Shown one piece after another: positions 8,743-19,003 of a DNA stretch of 29,596 bases. Source of the DNA: Alphaproteobacteria bacterium (GTDB taxonomy: Bacteria; Pseudomonadota; Alphaproteobacteria; Rs-D84); the NCBI GenBank assembly GCA_029051085.1, contig JAIDLK010000069.1:1-29596 (forward strand), read 5' to 3'. Below the pieces are notes generated by a model. The model was not told where the DNA came from. It ran no database searches and worked only from the letters and a program-made list of their open reading frames with translations. The position numbers were made by a program, and so were the translations under genes. The stretch's first letter is position 1. The number at the start of each line of letters is the position of its first letter.

Positions 8743-8771
8743 ATTCTAAGACAAATATTCCCCGTTTGCAA
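8743..8771 (-). promoter_or_regulatory. Promoter of mrcA with near-zero leader
   Basis: Minus strand TTGCAA (8771-8766), a 17-nt spacer and TAGAAT (8748-8743). The predicted start of transcription is 3 nt before the mrcA ATG at 8733, leaving no room for a Shine-Dalgarno. Confidence 0.6.
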
Positions 8772-8807
8772 GTTTGTTATTCATTATCCAGCGATGCTTT
8801 TATGCAA

Positions 8808-8836
8808 TAAAAAATCCCGCCGATTGGCGGGGATTT
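8808..8836 (-). terminator. Intrinsic terminator of rplU-rpmA
   Basis: CCCGCC (8816-8821) pairs with GGCGGG (8826-8831) around GATT; A and T tracts flank it, giving a run of T on the minus strand just after the rpmA stop. Confidence 0.8.
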
Positions 8837-8837
8837 T

Positions 8838-9104
8838 TTATTTCGCGGATTCTTCCGGAACAACATGAACCGTCTTGCGGTCGCCGTTGCCCTTTTTGAA
8901 TTTTACGATACCGGCAATTTTCGCGAACAACGTGTGGTCTTTGCCCATACCGACATTCAAGCCGGGATGTACGGCTGTGCCGCGCTGGCGAATAATGATG
9001 TTGCCCGGGATAACACGGCTGCCGCCGCCTTTTTTCACACCCAGTCTGCGTCCCGCGGAGTCGCGTCCGTTCGCTGATGCCGAACCTGCTTTCTTATGTG
9101 CCAT
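8838..9104 (-). CDS. rpmA: 50S ribosomal protein L27
   Basis: 88-aa L27, whose N-terminal tail reaches the peptidyl-transferase centre. MAHKKAGSASANGRDSAGRR and the following GVKKGG and GNIIIRQRGT..HPG are fully typical. The N-terminus starts directly at MAHKKAG, so no cleaved extension of the Firmicutes type is present. An AAAGGAG Shine-Dalgarno lies upstream. It forms a two-gene operon with rplU. Confidence 0.97.
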   Translation of the reverse strand: MAHKKAGSASANGRDSAGRRLGVKKGGGSRVIPGNIIIRQRGTAVHPGLNVGMGKDHTLFAKIAGIVKFKKGNGDRKTVHVVPEESAK

Positions 9105-9137
9105 AGTTTTAGCTCCTTTAATTTCTTATCGAAGAAA

Positions 9138-9437
9138 TTAGCCTTTGATTTCTGTAATTTTCAAAACCGTGATAAACTGACGATGTCCGGCCGTACGACG
9201 ATAGTTCTGACGGCGCTTTTTCTTGAACACCAAAATTTTATCCGCGCGTTTCTGTTCGACAACTGTGGCCACAACCTTGGCACCATCAACAAACGGTGTA
9301 CCAATCTTGTCGCCGGCCATCAATACCTGGTCGAATTCAATGTTGCCGTCGGCGTTCAGTTTTTCAACCTTGATAATATCGCCCGCTTTTACGCGATACT
9401 GTTTGCCGCCGGTCTGAAAGATTGCAAAATCGCTCAT
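9138..9437 (-). CDS. rplU: 50S ribosomal protein L21
   Basis: 99-aa L21, which binds 23S rRNA. Recognised from the N-terminal FAIFQTGGKQYRVKAGD, the central IEFDQVLMAGD and the C-terminal KKKRRQNYRRTAGHRQ basic block. The usual rplU-rpmA order is kept. The 5' region is unusually long (about 65 nt of leader) and holds repeated TTATGCA elements and a 16-bp inverted repeat at its promoter. Confidence 0.96.
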   Translation of the reverse strand: MSDFAIFQTGGKQYRVKAGDIIKVEKLNADGNIEFDQVLMAGDKIGTPFVDGAKVVATVVEQKRADKILVFKKKRRQNYRRTAGHRQFITVLKITEIKG

Positions 9438-9501
9438 ATTCTTTCTCTTTGCTGTTATTTTTGTTTATGCACATGTGTGCACTGCCTAAAAGTTTATGCA
9501 A

Positions 9502-9529
9502 ATATTATATGATTTTACACCAAAGTCAA
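9502..9529 (-). promoter_or_regulatory. Promoter region of rplU-rpmA
   Basis: Minus strand TTGACT (9529-9524) followed after 16 nt by TAATAT (9507-9502). A perfect TATAAT at 9509-9504 overlaps but with only a 14-nt spacer. The -35 element overlaps the edge of a 16-bp inverted repeat. Confidence 0.5.
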
Positions 9530-9562
9530 GTGTTTTGCATAATTTTTTATGCAAAACACTTG
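9527..9562 (-). repeat. Perfect 16-bp inverted repeat with 4-nt loop
   Basis: CAAGTGTTTTGCATAA (9527-9542), TTTT, then the exact reverse complement (9547-9562). It lies between the terminator of the large exported-protein gene and the rplU promoter, overlapping the last three bases of the -35 hexamer. It may be an operator, a secondary terminator or a cruciform. Confidence 0.85.
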
Positions 9563-9572
9563 TTTCTGTTAT

Positions 9573-9595
9573 AAAAATTCCCCCAAACGGGGGAT
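9573..9595 (-). terminator. Intrinsic terminator of the 727-aa protein gene
   Basis: CCCCC (9580-9584) pairs with GGGGG (9589-9593) around AAAC, followed by five T on the minus strand. It begins immediately after the stop codon of the 9599-11782 gene. Confidence 0.8.
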
Positions 9596-9598
9596 TTT

Positions 9599-11782
9599 TT
9601 AATTTGTTGTTTTCGGAATACATACCTGAGCGGCGGAGTCAAAGGCATAGCCTGCGGCCTCGCACTGCTCGGCGGTCGCCGCCCAGCCAGTGGCTTCACT
9701 GGAAGACGTCTTCCAGTTACGCACACCCTCGATTCCGTTCTTTTGCAGGCAGTCTTCACGCATTTGGACCGAAGAGCCTTCTGCTGCGCCGCTGGCGTAC
9801 GAACCGCTGAGGATTTCAGCAATCGTAATAATATTGCGGCAAGTATTGGTCTTGTATTCGGTTGTATTACTGCAGGCGATATTTTTAACATCGTCTTTGT
9901 TGATTACGGCCTGCAACGAGCTGTTCGGACTGCTGCAAATCATCTGTTCATAACAGTGCGGTGCGTTGGACACCTGGCTGCAGTATGTCTTTATGCGGCT
10001 TGTGCTCCAGGATTTGTTGGCTGTTTCCTGGGTGGTATAGCAGTCGTAGAGTTCCGCCAAGCATTCGTTAAAGTTGCTGATTGCGCTACGATACTCGGTG
10101 GCGATTTCATTAACCTCTTCCTGGGCGAATTCCAGACGTTTTTTCTGTAATGCCTGCTGCGCCGCAACTTTCTGATAGCCGATATTCTGGGCGGTTGTAC
10201 GCAGTTGTTCGCCATATGCGTCACAGTCCGCGTTTGCATCCAGCGCATATTTCTGCAAGATGCTGCGACGTGCATCGGCGACCGGGCCGCGCAGATTCGA
10301 ATACGGGTCGCCAGAGCTTGACGTATATCCAAAGCATGTTGCGGAATTAGACGATGTATAACCGCTGTTGCCGGTAACGAAATTCAATTCATATGTACCG
10401 GTATTGGTTACAGAAACCATGCTGTTATAGTTATACGGGCACTGGGCGGCGCCATTTGAGCATTTGCGCCCTGTGGATGGCGGCGTTCCGCAAGCTTCAT
10501 AAATACCGTTGAAGCAAGAATCCAAAACACGGTTGCAAACATTGTTATGCGCATATTCAAACAGTTCATAACCCCATGTTTCGGCCAGAGAGTCTTTCAA
10601 ATTATCACTGGCAGCCAAAGAGCCTGCGATATCGTCCAAGCCGTTAACAATACCTGCCACATTCAAGGCAGAATTGAACAGATTATCATTGTCGTTGGCA
10701 ACAATTGTTAATGTCTGTTCCTTGGCATTGGCCCATGACTGCAAAGATGCCAGAATATCACTGCCATCACCATCAATATTTGTGACATCAAATCCAAAAT
10801 TATTTCCAGATGTCGAACAATAGGACGGTTTTGAACACGTTTTCAAGTCATTACCGTTTTCACCATAAATACCGTGATTATTACACCACTCAATCGCCTG
10901 GGTTGAGCCGGAGCCATATTTGTTTGTTACCTCCTGCCAGGAAACACAGTTCATAACTTTTTCGGCATCTGTTAACCGGAACGCATCACTTACATCCTTG
11001 CCCTTGGTTGCAATTAACAACGCCAATTCACCGGAGACCTTTATCAGTTCTTCGTTCGCAGATTCCAGCGCCGTTTCCGCCTCTGCAAATGCTTTTACGC
11101 GTCCGGCACAGGCACATCTACGCTGGGCCGCGTTACGGGCCGTGCAGATTTCATCCATACATGTATAATATGATTCCATACAGTTGTTATATGCATCGGC
11201 AGAAATCAAGCCGGTGGTCGGATCAATAATGTTTGAATAGTTACCAGTGTATAACTTGTTTGTCAGATAAGTATACGCCGTCGATGTTGTGTTGGCCTTG
11301 CTGCCGCGGATTGCACTGCCGCTCAAAGATACGCGGGCATTGCTGTTCGTGGCGGTACGCGCGACAACACTGCGCGCAGAGGTGGCGCCACTGCCGGCGG
11401 CGGTACGGCCACTGGTGGTGGTGCGCGACGCAACCCCACGTGACGCGGTTGTAGATGCATTGCCACGGGATGCCGTAGTGGCACTGGTTGCGGCCACACG
11501 CGATGCAACGGTTGGGCGACCGGAAACACTGCGCGATACGGTATTGGCCGCAGTTGTACGCGCAACCGTAGATGCATTTGTCGTACGTGACGAAGCGGTG
11601 CGCGCGGTTGCCCCGCGACCTGATGCAGTCTGGGTGGATGTAGCCGTTGCCGTCGGTGCAATCGGATCTGCAAACACGGCGCGCATCGATAATAATGTCG
11701 AACAGACAAATCCCGCACCGGCCAGCAAGAACATCGTGCCAACCACATTTTTGAAAACATCCCCGAAATTACGGTTTTTCAT
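9599..11782 (-). CDS. Large cysteine-rich exported protein, function unknown
   Basis: 727 aa from the ATG at 11782, chosen because a GGGAG Shine-Dalgarno sits 8 nt upstream and a signal peptide follows (hydrophobic stretch around residues 15-32, cleavage near AVFA). Next comes about 120 residues of Ala/Thr/Ser/Arg low-complexity sequence built from units such as VARTA, TASRG and TVSRS. The rest is rich in Cys (roughly thirty, many as CxxxC or CxxxxxC), for example CMDEIC, CACAGR, CNRVLDSC, CLAELYDC and ending QVCIPKTTN. A helical stretch rich in Glu and Ala (about QQALQKKRLEFAQEE) is probably a coiled coil. The Cys pattern suggests periplasmic oxidative folding and a surface role. I recognise no known domain. 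It has its own strong promoter and terminator, so it is monocistronic. Confidence 0.7.
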   Translation of the reverse strand: MKNRNFGDVFKNVVGTMFLLAGAGFVCSTLLSMRAVFADPIAPTATATSTQTASGRGATARTASSRTTNASTVARTTAANTVSRSVSGRPTVASRVAATSATTASRGNASTTASRGVASRTTTSGRTAAGSGATSARSVVARTATNSNARVSLSGSAIRGSKANTTSTAYTYLTNKLYTGNYSNIIDPTTGLISADAYNNCMESYYTCMDEICTARNAAQRRCACAGRVKAFAEAETALESANEELIKVSGELALLIATKGKDVSDAFRLTDAEKVMNCVSWQEVTNKYGSGSTQAIEWCNNHGIYGENGNDLKTCSKPSYCSTSGNNFGFDVTNIDGDGSDILASLQSWANAKEQTLTIVANDNDNLFNSALNVAGIVNGLDDIAGSLAASDNLKDSLAETWGYELFEYAHNNVCNRVLDSCFNGIYEACGTPPSTGRKCSNGAAQCPYNYNSMVSVTNTGTYELNFVTGNSGYTSSNSATCFGYTSSSGDPYSNLRGPVADARRSILQKYALDANADCDAYGEQLRTTAQNIGYQKVAAQQALQKKRLEFAQEEVNEIATEYRSAISNFNECLAELYDCYTTQETANKSWSTSRIKTYCSQVSNAPHCYEQMICSSPNSSLQAVINKDDVKNIACSNTTEYKTNTCRNIITIAEILSGSYASGAAEGSSVQMREDCLQKNGIEGVRNWKTSSSEATGWAATAEQCEAAGYAFDSAAQVCIPKTTN

Positions 11783-11866
11783 AAATAACTCCCTGTATCC
11801 GAGAAAGCCCGGAAACCTACTGTTTTCAGGACGTAGGAAACCTCGCCTCCACGTCTGTTTGTAGCA

Positions 11867-11895
11867 ATTATAACATTTTCGGGCGGCTGTGTAAA
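11867..11895 (-). promoter_or_regulatory. Strong sigma70 promoter for the 727-aa protein
   Basis: Minus strand TTTACA (11895-11890), a 17-nt spacer and consensus TATAAT (11872-11867). The predicted leader is about 78 nt and contains an AGGTTTCC direct repeat and a CCTAC/GTAGG hairpin before the GGGAG ribosome site. Confidence 0.7.
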
Positions 11896-11959
11896 TAAGA
11901 AAACCCGCGATTGCGGATGTTGCAAAAATAAGAAAAAAGTCCGAAATCATTAACTTTAT

Positions 11960-11988
11960 TTGATACGCCACATACAATGTTGTATAAT
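11960..11988 (+). promoter_or_regulatory. Consensus promoter giving a leaderless pagL-like mRNA
   Basis: TTGATA (11960-11965), a 17-nt spacer and TATAAT (11983-11988). The expected +1, seven nt after the -10 end, is exactly the A of the ATG at 11995. Confidence 0.7.
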
Positions 11989-11994
11989 CGGGAC

Positions 11995-12555
11995 ATGAGA
12001 AAAGTTATATGCATTTTTATCCTGGCCGCAATACCGATGGCCGCCAACGCCGCTACATATAATCCCATGTTCGGTGCGGGGCACGAAAACTCAATCACAT
12101 TGTATGCCGGCCAAGGGACCGGACCGGGCAGTCTGTTTAAGCTAATAAATCCGTTTGACTGGGATATTATGCCCCAGACAATGGCAATGATTCAATACAG
12201 CCAGCCGATGACCCTGTTCCGTCTGCCGGCGCGCCAGAATTTCAATATCGTTCAAAATGCCGGATATAAATCTTCTCGGGGTCTGTCGTTTTTGGGGGTT
12301 GGAATCTCGTGGGATGTGGTTCCGATATCTTGGTGCGGATTCTATATAGGTGGCGGCATCGGGCCATACATGCGCGATTCCCATGACCGGTATGTCGCAA
12401 GCCGTTTGGTGTTCGGCGAAAAGTTCTTTATTGGAAAAAATATATCCGACAGATGGCGCGGGGAATTTTTTACGCTGCATTTCTCAAACGGTGATTTTAC
12501 AGAAATTAACCGCGGGTTTAACTTTACAGGCCTGGCCGTTAGCTATAGTTTTTAA
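11995..12555 (+). CDS. PagL-like lipid A deacylase / acyloxyacyl hydrolase family outer-membrane protein
   Basis: 186 aa. A 19-residue signal peptide (MRKVICIFILAAIPMAANA) precedes a short beta-barrel with alternating polar and hydrophobic strands and a terminal aromatic (AVSYSF), as in outer-membrane barrels. Near the C-terminus FTLHFSNGDFTEINRGFNF matches the His-x-Ser-Asn signature of PagL, a lipid A 3-O-deacylase whose His and Ser are catalytic. A Glu occurs 8 residues after the His, closer than in Pseudomonas PagL, so the third catalytic residue is uncertain. I start at 11995, not at an ATG at 11977, because a perfect promoter ends at 11988 and would exclude the earlier codon. tsaC starts 1 nt after its stop codon. 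Confidence 0.55.
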   Translation: MRKVICIFILAAIPMAANAATYNPMFGAGHENSITLYAGQGTGPGSLFKLINPFDWDIMPQTMAMIQYSQPMTLFRLPARQNFNIVQNAGYKSSRGLSFLGVGISWDVVPISWCGFYIGGGIGPYMRDSHDRYVASRLVFGEKFFIGKNISDRWRGEFFTLHFSNGDFTEINRGFNFTGLAVSYSF

Positions 12556-12556
12556 A

Positions 12557-13129
12557 ATGAAACAAAATTTGAATGATTATGAATTTATAAAGTGTTTAAA
12601 CAACCATTTAAAGGCGGGCGGTGTTATCGCATTTCCAACCGACACGGTGTGGGGATTGGGGGCGCTGCCGACACGCGAAGGGGCCGATGCACTGTTTCAA
12701 ATTAAACAACGCCCGCATGAAAAACATCTGATTATAATGTCGGACAGCACGGAACATATTCGCCCGTATATGCAGAACTATCCGGCGGCGGCGTTTGATT
12801 TGGCAAAAAAGTATTGGCCTGGCGCGCTGACCTTAGGGACTCCGGTATCCGGGGCGGATACTTTTATTTTCGGCGGCGTACGTGTGCCCGCATATCGACC
12901 GTTCCAAGATTTATGCCGGGTTATAGACGGACACTGTCTGGCGACATCATCGGCAAATATATCGGGTATGCCCCCGTTGGGGACCGCAGATGAAATACGT
13001 AAAACTTTTCCGAATATCATCGTAATTGACAATGCATATGAACCAATGGGCGGCCGGCCAAGTACTGTTGCAATATTGGACGGCAATAAAATAACCATCG
13101 CACGTCAGGGCGCCGTAAAACCGGTTTAA
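12557..13129 (+). CDS. tsaC: L-threonylcarbamoyladenylate synthase (TsaC/Sua5/YrdC family)
   Basis: 190-aa YrdC-domain enzyme that makes threonylcarbamoyl-AMP from threonine, bicarbonate and ATP, the first step of t6A37 modification of ANN-decoding tRNAs. Motifs: GGVIAFPTDTVWGLG (the TDTVWGL signature), FQIKQRPHEKHLIIM (the KxRp basic patch), YWPGALTL, RVPAYRPFQDL and LATSSANISG. It is the short TsaC form without the Sua5 C-terminal domain. The start ATG at 12557 follows the stop of the pagL-like gene by 1 nt and has no Shine-Dalgarno, so translation is probably coupled. The last bases overlap the stop of the convergent mpg gene. Confidence 0.92.
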   Translation: MKQNLNDYEFIKCLNNHLKAGGVIAFPTDTVWGLGALPTREGADALFQIKQRPHEKHLIIMSDSTEHIRPYMQNYPAAAFDLAKKYWPGALTLGTPVSGADTFIFGGVRVPAYRPFQDLCRVIDGHCLATSSANISGMPPLGTADEIRKTFPNIIVIDNAYEPMGGRPSTVAILDGNKITIARQGAVKPV

Positions 13130-13662
13130 AAGGGACGGCTGAGATACAGACTGTCTGCGATTCCAAACCTCCATGGCAATGCGGCATCGGGGCCGGCATA
13201 ATCAATCCCGATACGCGGACCGCAAACTATATTTTTTACAGGCTCGCCCGCCTCCAGCCATATGGGTGAATTTAAAGCACATAAATCCATCTTGTTATCG
13301 CCACGCGTTATCCCCAGAACTTTGGTTAACTTTCCCGGTCCCGTACATCCCGCCAGCTCCAGCGAACGAACCAATACCGCCGCCGCATAATCACGGGGCC
13401 CAACAACAATATTTAGCATATTATGCAATCCATAGCATAAATATACATACGCATGTCCGCCGGCCATAAACATTGCATCATTTCTGGCTGTGCATCCGTT
13501 AAATGCGTGACAGCCACGCTCGTCCTGGGTATATAATTCCAGTTCCGATACACGAGCCCGAAAAACGGCCCCATCCGGCGTAACACGACACAGATATGCC
13601 CCGACAAGCCCGCGCGCAACATCCATCGGACCGGCGGTAAAAAAATCACGCGTTAATTTCAT
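13126..13662 (-). CDS. mpg: 3-methyladenine DNA glycosylase (AAG/MPG family)
   Basis: 178-aa single-domain alkyladenine DNA glycosylase of base excision repair, which excises alkylated purines and hypoxanthine. Visible family segments: DVARGLVGAYLCR, the VSELELYTQDERGCHAF region with the catalytic Glu, the YVYLCYGLHNMLNIV block, AAAVLVRSLE, TGPGKLTKVLGI and GPRIGIDYAGPDAALPWRF. Length is normal for bacterial enzymes. The stop codon overlaps that of tsaC, convergent, with no terminator between them. The start lies 7 nt after a putative -10 box, suggesting a nearly leaderless mRNA. Confidence 0.93.
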   Translation of the reverse strand: MKLTRDFFTAGPMDVARGLVGAYLCRVTPDGAVFRARVSELELYTQDERGCHAFNGCTARNDAMFMAGGHAYVYLCYGLHNMLNIVVGPRDYAAAVLVRSLELAGCTGPGKLTKVLGITRGDNKMDLCALNSPIWLEAGEPVKNIVCGPRIGIDYAGPDAALPWRFGIADSLYLSRPF

Positions 13663-13669
13663 ATCTTTT

Positions 13670-13697
13670 ATGTTAACACAAAAAGCAAGGATATCAA
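13670..13697 (-). promoter_or_regulatory. Putative mpg promoter with near-zero leader
   Basis: Minus strand TTGATA (13697-13692), a 16-nt spacer and TAACAT (13675-13670). The expected +1 is 1 nt upstream of the mpg ATG at 13662. Confidence 0.5.
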
Positions 13698-13708
13698 TCT
13701 TGGGGAAT

Positions 13709-14230
13709 ATGAAAATCCGTCATGATAAAATCATCAAAATGAAAACCGATAACAGATTTAAATACACCGGCGCCTTGGTATTGGGAATGCATGATGCCTT
13801 GGTCGAAATAAGCGGGATTATTGCAGGCCTGACTTTTGCAATCGCCGATAGAAAAATCATTATCATGACCGGTGCAATTGCCGCCGTTGCGGCCAGTCTG
13901 TCGATGGCCGCCGCCAATTATCAGGCCCAGCGCGCGGATGAAAACCCATATGCTTTGACTGCGGCACTGTATACGGGCGCAATGTATATAGGCACAAGCG
14001 CCGCTTTGATTTTTCCCTTTGCACTAATCCAAAACAGATTCTGGGCACTGGGTATGATGGGACTGATTGCAGTGCTGATAATATTTGGATTTAACTGTGC
14101 GGTCGGTCATGCAATGAACCGACCGTTTATGAAACGCTTTGGTGAAATGCTGATTATATGCACCGGGGTGTCTGTCGCTTCTTTTATAATCGGAATGCTG
14201 GCAAAATATTTTATGGGCGTGCAAATATAA
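13709..14230 (+). CDS. VIT1/CCC1 family membrane protein (putative Fe2+/Mn2+ transporter)
   Basis: 173 aa from the ATG at 13709. It has the VIT/CCC1 pattern: GMHDALVEISGIIAGLTFA in the first helix (family G.NDG.V...G..AG), AAVAASLSMAAANYQAQRA in the second, then NPYALTAALYTGAMYIGTS and two further helices, about five in all. VIT1/CCC1 proteins move Fe2+ or Mn2+ out of the cytosol; the polar residues of the first two helices are kept, with His replacing the usual Asn of the first motif. The start is uncertain: 13709 has a GGGGA five bases upstream; 13739 (MKTDNRFKYTG) is preceded by an extended -10 (TGATAAAAT) 7 nt away and fits the leaderless pattern; 13670 is also open. Its stop abuts that of the next, convergent gene. 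Confidence 0.75.
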   Translation: MKIRHDKIIKMKTDNRFKYTGALVLGMHDALVEISGIIAGLTFAIADRKIIIMTGAIAAVAASLSMAAANYQAQRADENPYALTAALYTGAMYIGTSAALIFPFALIQNRFWALGMMGLIAVLIIFGFNCAVGHAMNRPFMKRFGEMLIICTGVSVASFIIGMLAKYFMGVQI

Positions 14231-14761
14231 TTATAAGGACTCCAGACCGGGCAACTCATATGAACAATCGGCAATTAACTCGAATGTACCGGTATCATCA
14301 ACCGCCTCACAACCGGCAGGTATATAACAACCATTTCTGCCACCTAACAGCTGCCCAGATGTCGCATGCATGGAGTCACTTTCCACAGTACAAGAAGACA
14401 GCGTAAAATCCGGTTCTTGGCAAAAAGCACAACCGGATAAACCTGTTGGGTATGTTCCCGACAAACATACAGAAGGAACACAGTCGCATACATCCTCGTT
14501 TTCATAATAGCTCCACGGAGCACATTCTATTGCAAAATCTTGGCTCTCACAAACGCATTTCTGTTTCTCTTGACTCCACTCTTTACCAGAGTCGCACTCA
14601 AATTCTTCTATTGCACAATAATTTTCATCATATACACACCTTACGCAACTTGGACCGGAATATTGCACACATCTATAGCACTCGGCACAGTCTAAATATG
14701 CACCATGGACAACACCGGTGGCAAATAACGCCGCGAAAAAAGGACCGTTTTCCTTAGGCAT
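14231..14761 (-). CDS. Small cysteine-rich exported protein, unknown
   Basis: 176 aa with a weak signal peptide (PFFAALFATGVVHG) and about 20 cysteines. The Cys spacing is modular: CAECYRC, CVRCVYDENYC, then ECDSGKEW..EKQKCVC, DVCDCVPSVC, SGCAFC. The C-x2-G-x-x-W-x(n)-C-x-C unit resembles EGF-like or similar small disulfide modules, but I cannot name the family. No strong promoter or Shine-Dalgarno is visible at the ATG (14761), so the true start may be internal. Its cysteine style links it to the other exported proteins of this window. Confidence 0.5.
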   Translation of the reverse strand: MPKENGPFFAALFATGVVHGAYLDCAECYRCVQYSGPSCVRCVYDENYCAIEEFECDSGKEWSQEKQKCVCESQDFAIECAPWSYYENEDVCDCVPSVCLSGTYPTGLSGCAFCQEPDFTLSSCTVESDSMHATSGQLLGGRNGCYIPAGCEAVDDTGTFELIADCSYELPGLESL

Positions 14762-14803
14762 AACAGGGGGAATAAAAAATGCAGAATTCAGGAATTTTTC
14801 ATA

Positions 14804-14839
14804 AATTAAAAACCGCCGGTTTTATCGGTGGTTTTAATT
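14804..14839 (-). terminator. Intrinsic terminator, possibly bidirectional
   Basis: AATTAAAA...CCGCCG (14804-14818) pairs with CGGTGGTTTTAATT (14826-14839). On the minus strand it ends the transcript of the 14895-15296 gene with a T-rich tail. Confidence 0.7.
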
Positions 14840-14894
14840 AGGCATATGTTTATATGCAAAGTGTAGCGCTTTTGCGCCATCCGCGCAAGGATTT

Positions 14895-15296
14895 TTATAT
14901 GTCACATTCACCGCATACAATATGAGTGCGGGTATATGTTCCGGCCGGAATATAATGAACAATCGGCCGATATTTCTGAACAGTTTCCTCAACATAAACG
15001 CGGCGGGCCACTACTTGTTCTACCTCGGCGTCACCACAGCCCGCGGCGGCATCAGATGCCGCATATTCTGCCTGGTAATCAGCCTGCCCCGCGGATGCGA
15101 AACGCGGCGTACACTTTACCACGGTAATAACGGCGCGCCGATCCGCCGTTGCACGATCCAAAGTTTCGCGCATAGCAGCCACGTCACAGTTTTCACTGTG
15201 CGTTTCATAATATCCGCCCGCCGGCAACATATCCGACGCCAACGCGACGCCCGCACAAAAAATTGAAATAACAGAGACAAGGAATATTTTTTTCAT
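14895..15296 (-). CDS. Exported hypothetical protein
   Basis: 133 aa. The signal peptide MKKIFLVSVISIFCAGVALA is clear, with cleavage after ALA. The mature part of about 113 residues has a few cysteines (ENCDVAAM, VKCTPRF, GCGDAEV and the C-terminal CGECDI). It shows a loose internal symmetry: a beginning LPAGGYYETHSENC and an end IPAGTYTRTHIVCGEC, both of the form PAG-x-Y-x-x-TH-x-x-x-C. No known family recognised. An AAAGGTAA ribosome site precedes the ATG and a terminator follows, so it is probably a single-gene unit. Confidence 0.6.
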   Translation of the reverse strand: MKKIFLVSVISIFCAGVALASDMLPAGGYYETHSENCDVAAMRETLDRATADRRAVITVVKCTPRFASAGQADYQAEYAASDAAAGCGDAEVEQVVARRVYVEETVQKYRPIVHYIPAGTYTRTHIVCGECDI

Positions 15297-15368
15297 AACA
15301 AATTACCTTTTGTTGCATTCCCCCTCTGGCCCCAAAGTGTATTACAGATTACATGGATTGCAATAAAA

Positions 15369-15929
15369 TTATTTCCCCCGCGTGCGGCTTATGGTCTCGC
15401 GACGCTGTAATATTCCACGATAGCGATTAAAGCACTTTATCGCCCCATTGTAATCCACCGTATTATTTACACGACAATGATGATATACGCCCGGACATTT
15501 CTTAAGTGAATATTTAACGGGCAGCTCTTTCCAGATAGATTGCTTTATTTATATCTGTACGACACCCCTTTTTGTTTAATTTCTCAATAACCTGTTGTTT
15601 TAATGTCGCATCCGGTTCTTTATACCAATTGCTTTTGCGCATCCATCTTTGAAACTTTTTTAGACCAGCGATAGCATATCGGGGCTCTGGATTATACTAT
15701 ATTCTGGAAATTTACTACCTGTTGCCAGACAGTTTTTATAATATTCCAACTCTTGGACAATCGATTGCGCCATGGATTCCTTCTCGTTACCTGGCGTTGC
15801 CTTGATTTCCCATACATTCACCCATTTGTCCCCGTTAGAAAAGGTCATAACATGGTCCAGTCTTATGTTTGTGTTATAAGTTGGAATTAAATAATCGGCA
15901 CAATACTTAATAGATTGACCTTTACTCAT
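15369..15929 (-). pseudogene. Possible frameshifted PD-(D/E)XK-like gene
   Basis: Coding-like sequence passes through three successive reading frames. Frame A (15929-15660, 89 aa) has RLDHVMTF, then NVWEIKAT 14 residues on, the Asp and Glu-x-Lys spacing of PD-(D/E)XK nucleases. It stops after SPDMLSLV. Frame B opens inside the end of A and reads YAIAGLKKFQRWMRKSNW through KKGCRTDINKA to a stop at 15514-15516. Frame C then reads SIWKELPVKYSLKKCPGVY and on to ETISRTRGK, stopping at 15369-15371. B and C lack plausible starts, and the three parts would form one protein of about 190 aa if two frameshifts were undone. The region is AT-richer than its neighbours. Decay is the simplest reading; sequencing error or recoding are alternatives. 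Confidence 0.5.
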
Positions 15930-15971
15930 ATTACACACTCTTGTTTTATATTTTGCGAAACATAGTACAAG

Positions 15972-15980
15972 ATTATATCA
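15972..15980 (-). promoter_or_regulatory. Extended -10 promoter
   Basis: Minus strand TGATATAAT (15980-15972), about 45 nt before the ATG of the broken gene (15929). No good -35 is visible. Confidence 0.5.
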
Positions 15981-15994
15981 CTCTTTCAATGTAA

Positions 15995-16017
15995 TAAAAA
16001 ACCGCCCAATGGGCGGT
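15995..16017 (-). terminator. Intrinsic terminator of the rRNA operon
   Basis: ACCGCCC (16001-16007) pairs with GGGCGGT (16011-16017) around a 3-nt loop and is followed by six T on the minus strand. It lies about 35 nt after the 5S gene. Confidence 0.8.
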
Positions 16018-16051
16018 GGAATCGGTTTTTAATATCGAAAACTGGATTTAC

Positions 16052-16165
16052 TCTGGCGACGACCTACTCTTCCGTGGCTTAAGCCAAAGTACCATCGGCG
16101 ATACGGGGTTTCCCTGTCTGGTTCGGAATGGAACAGAGGGTGGCTCCCGCTCAATAATCACCAGA
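16052..16165 (-). rRNA. rrf: 5S ribosomal RNA
   Basis: About 114 nt. The ends pair as TCTGGTGA / TCGCCAGA, and the internal CCATTCCGAAC and GGGAAACCCC segments are typical of bacterial 5S. It is the last gene of the rRNA operon. No tRNA-fMet follows, unlike many alphaproteobacterial operons. Confidence 0.95.
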
Positions 16166-16259
16166 ATAAATCCAGCGAACATCATAATACATGATTCAAG
16201 AATCAATGTCAACGTTCTCTTCAAGCAATCGTTTGATAAGAATCAAACGATAAGATAAA

Positions 16260-19003
<2,744 letters not shown>

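Noticed and set aside
11283..11660. Tandem DNA repeat or CRISPR-like array
   Set aside because: It is low-complexity coding sequence for an Ala/Thr/Ser/Arg-rich segment; units vary in length and there are no regular spacers.
11289..11864. Plus-strand 191-codon frame opposite the 727-aa protein gene
   Set aside because: It is the antisense shadow of the low-complexity segment; it lacks a promoter, ribosome site and recognisable domain.
11977..11994. Upstream ATG as start of the pagL-like gene
   Set aside because: It overlaps the consensus -10 box; the ATG at 11995 directly begins a good signal peptide.
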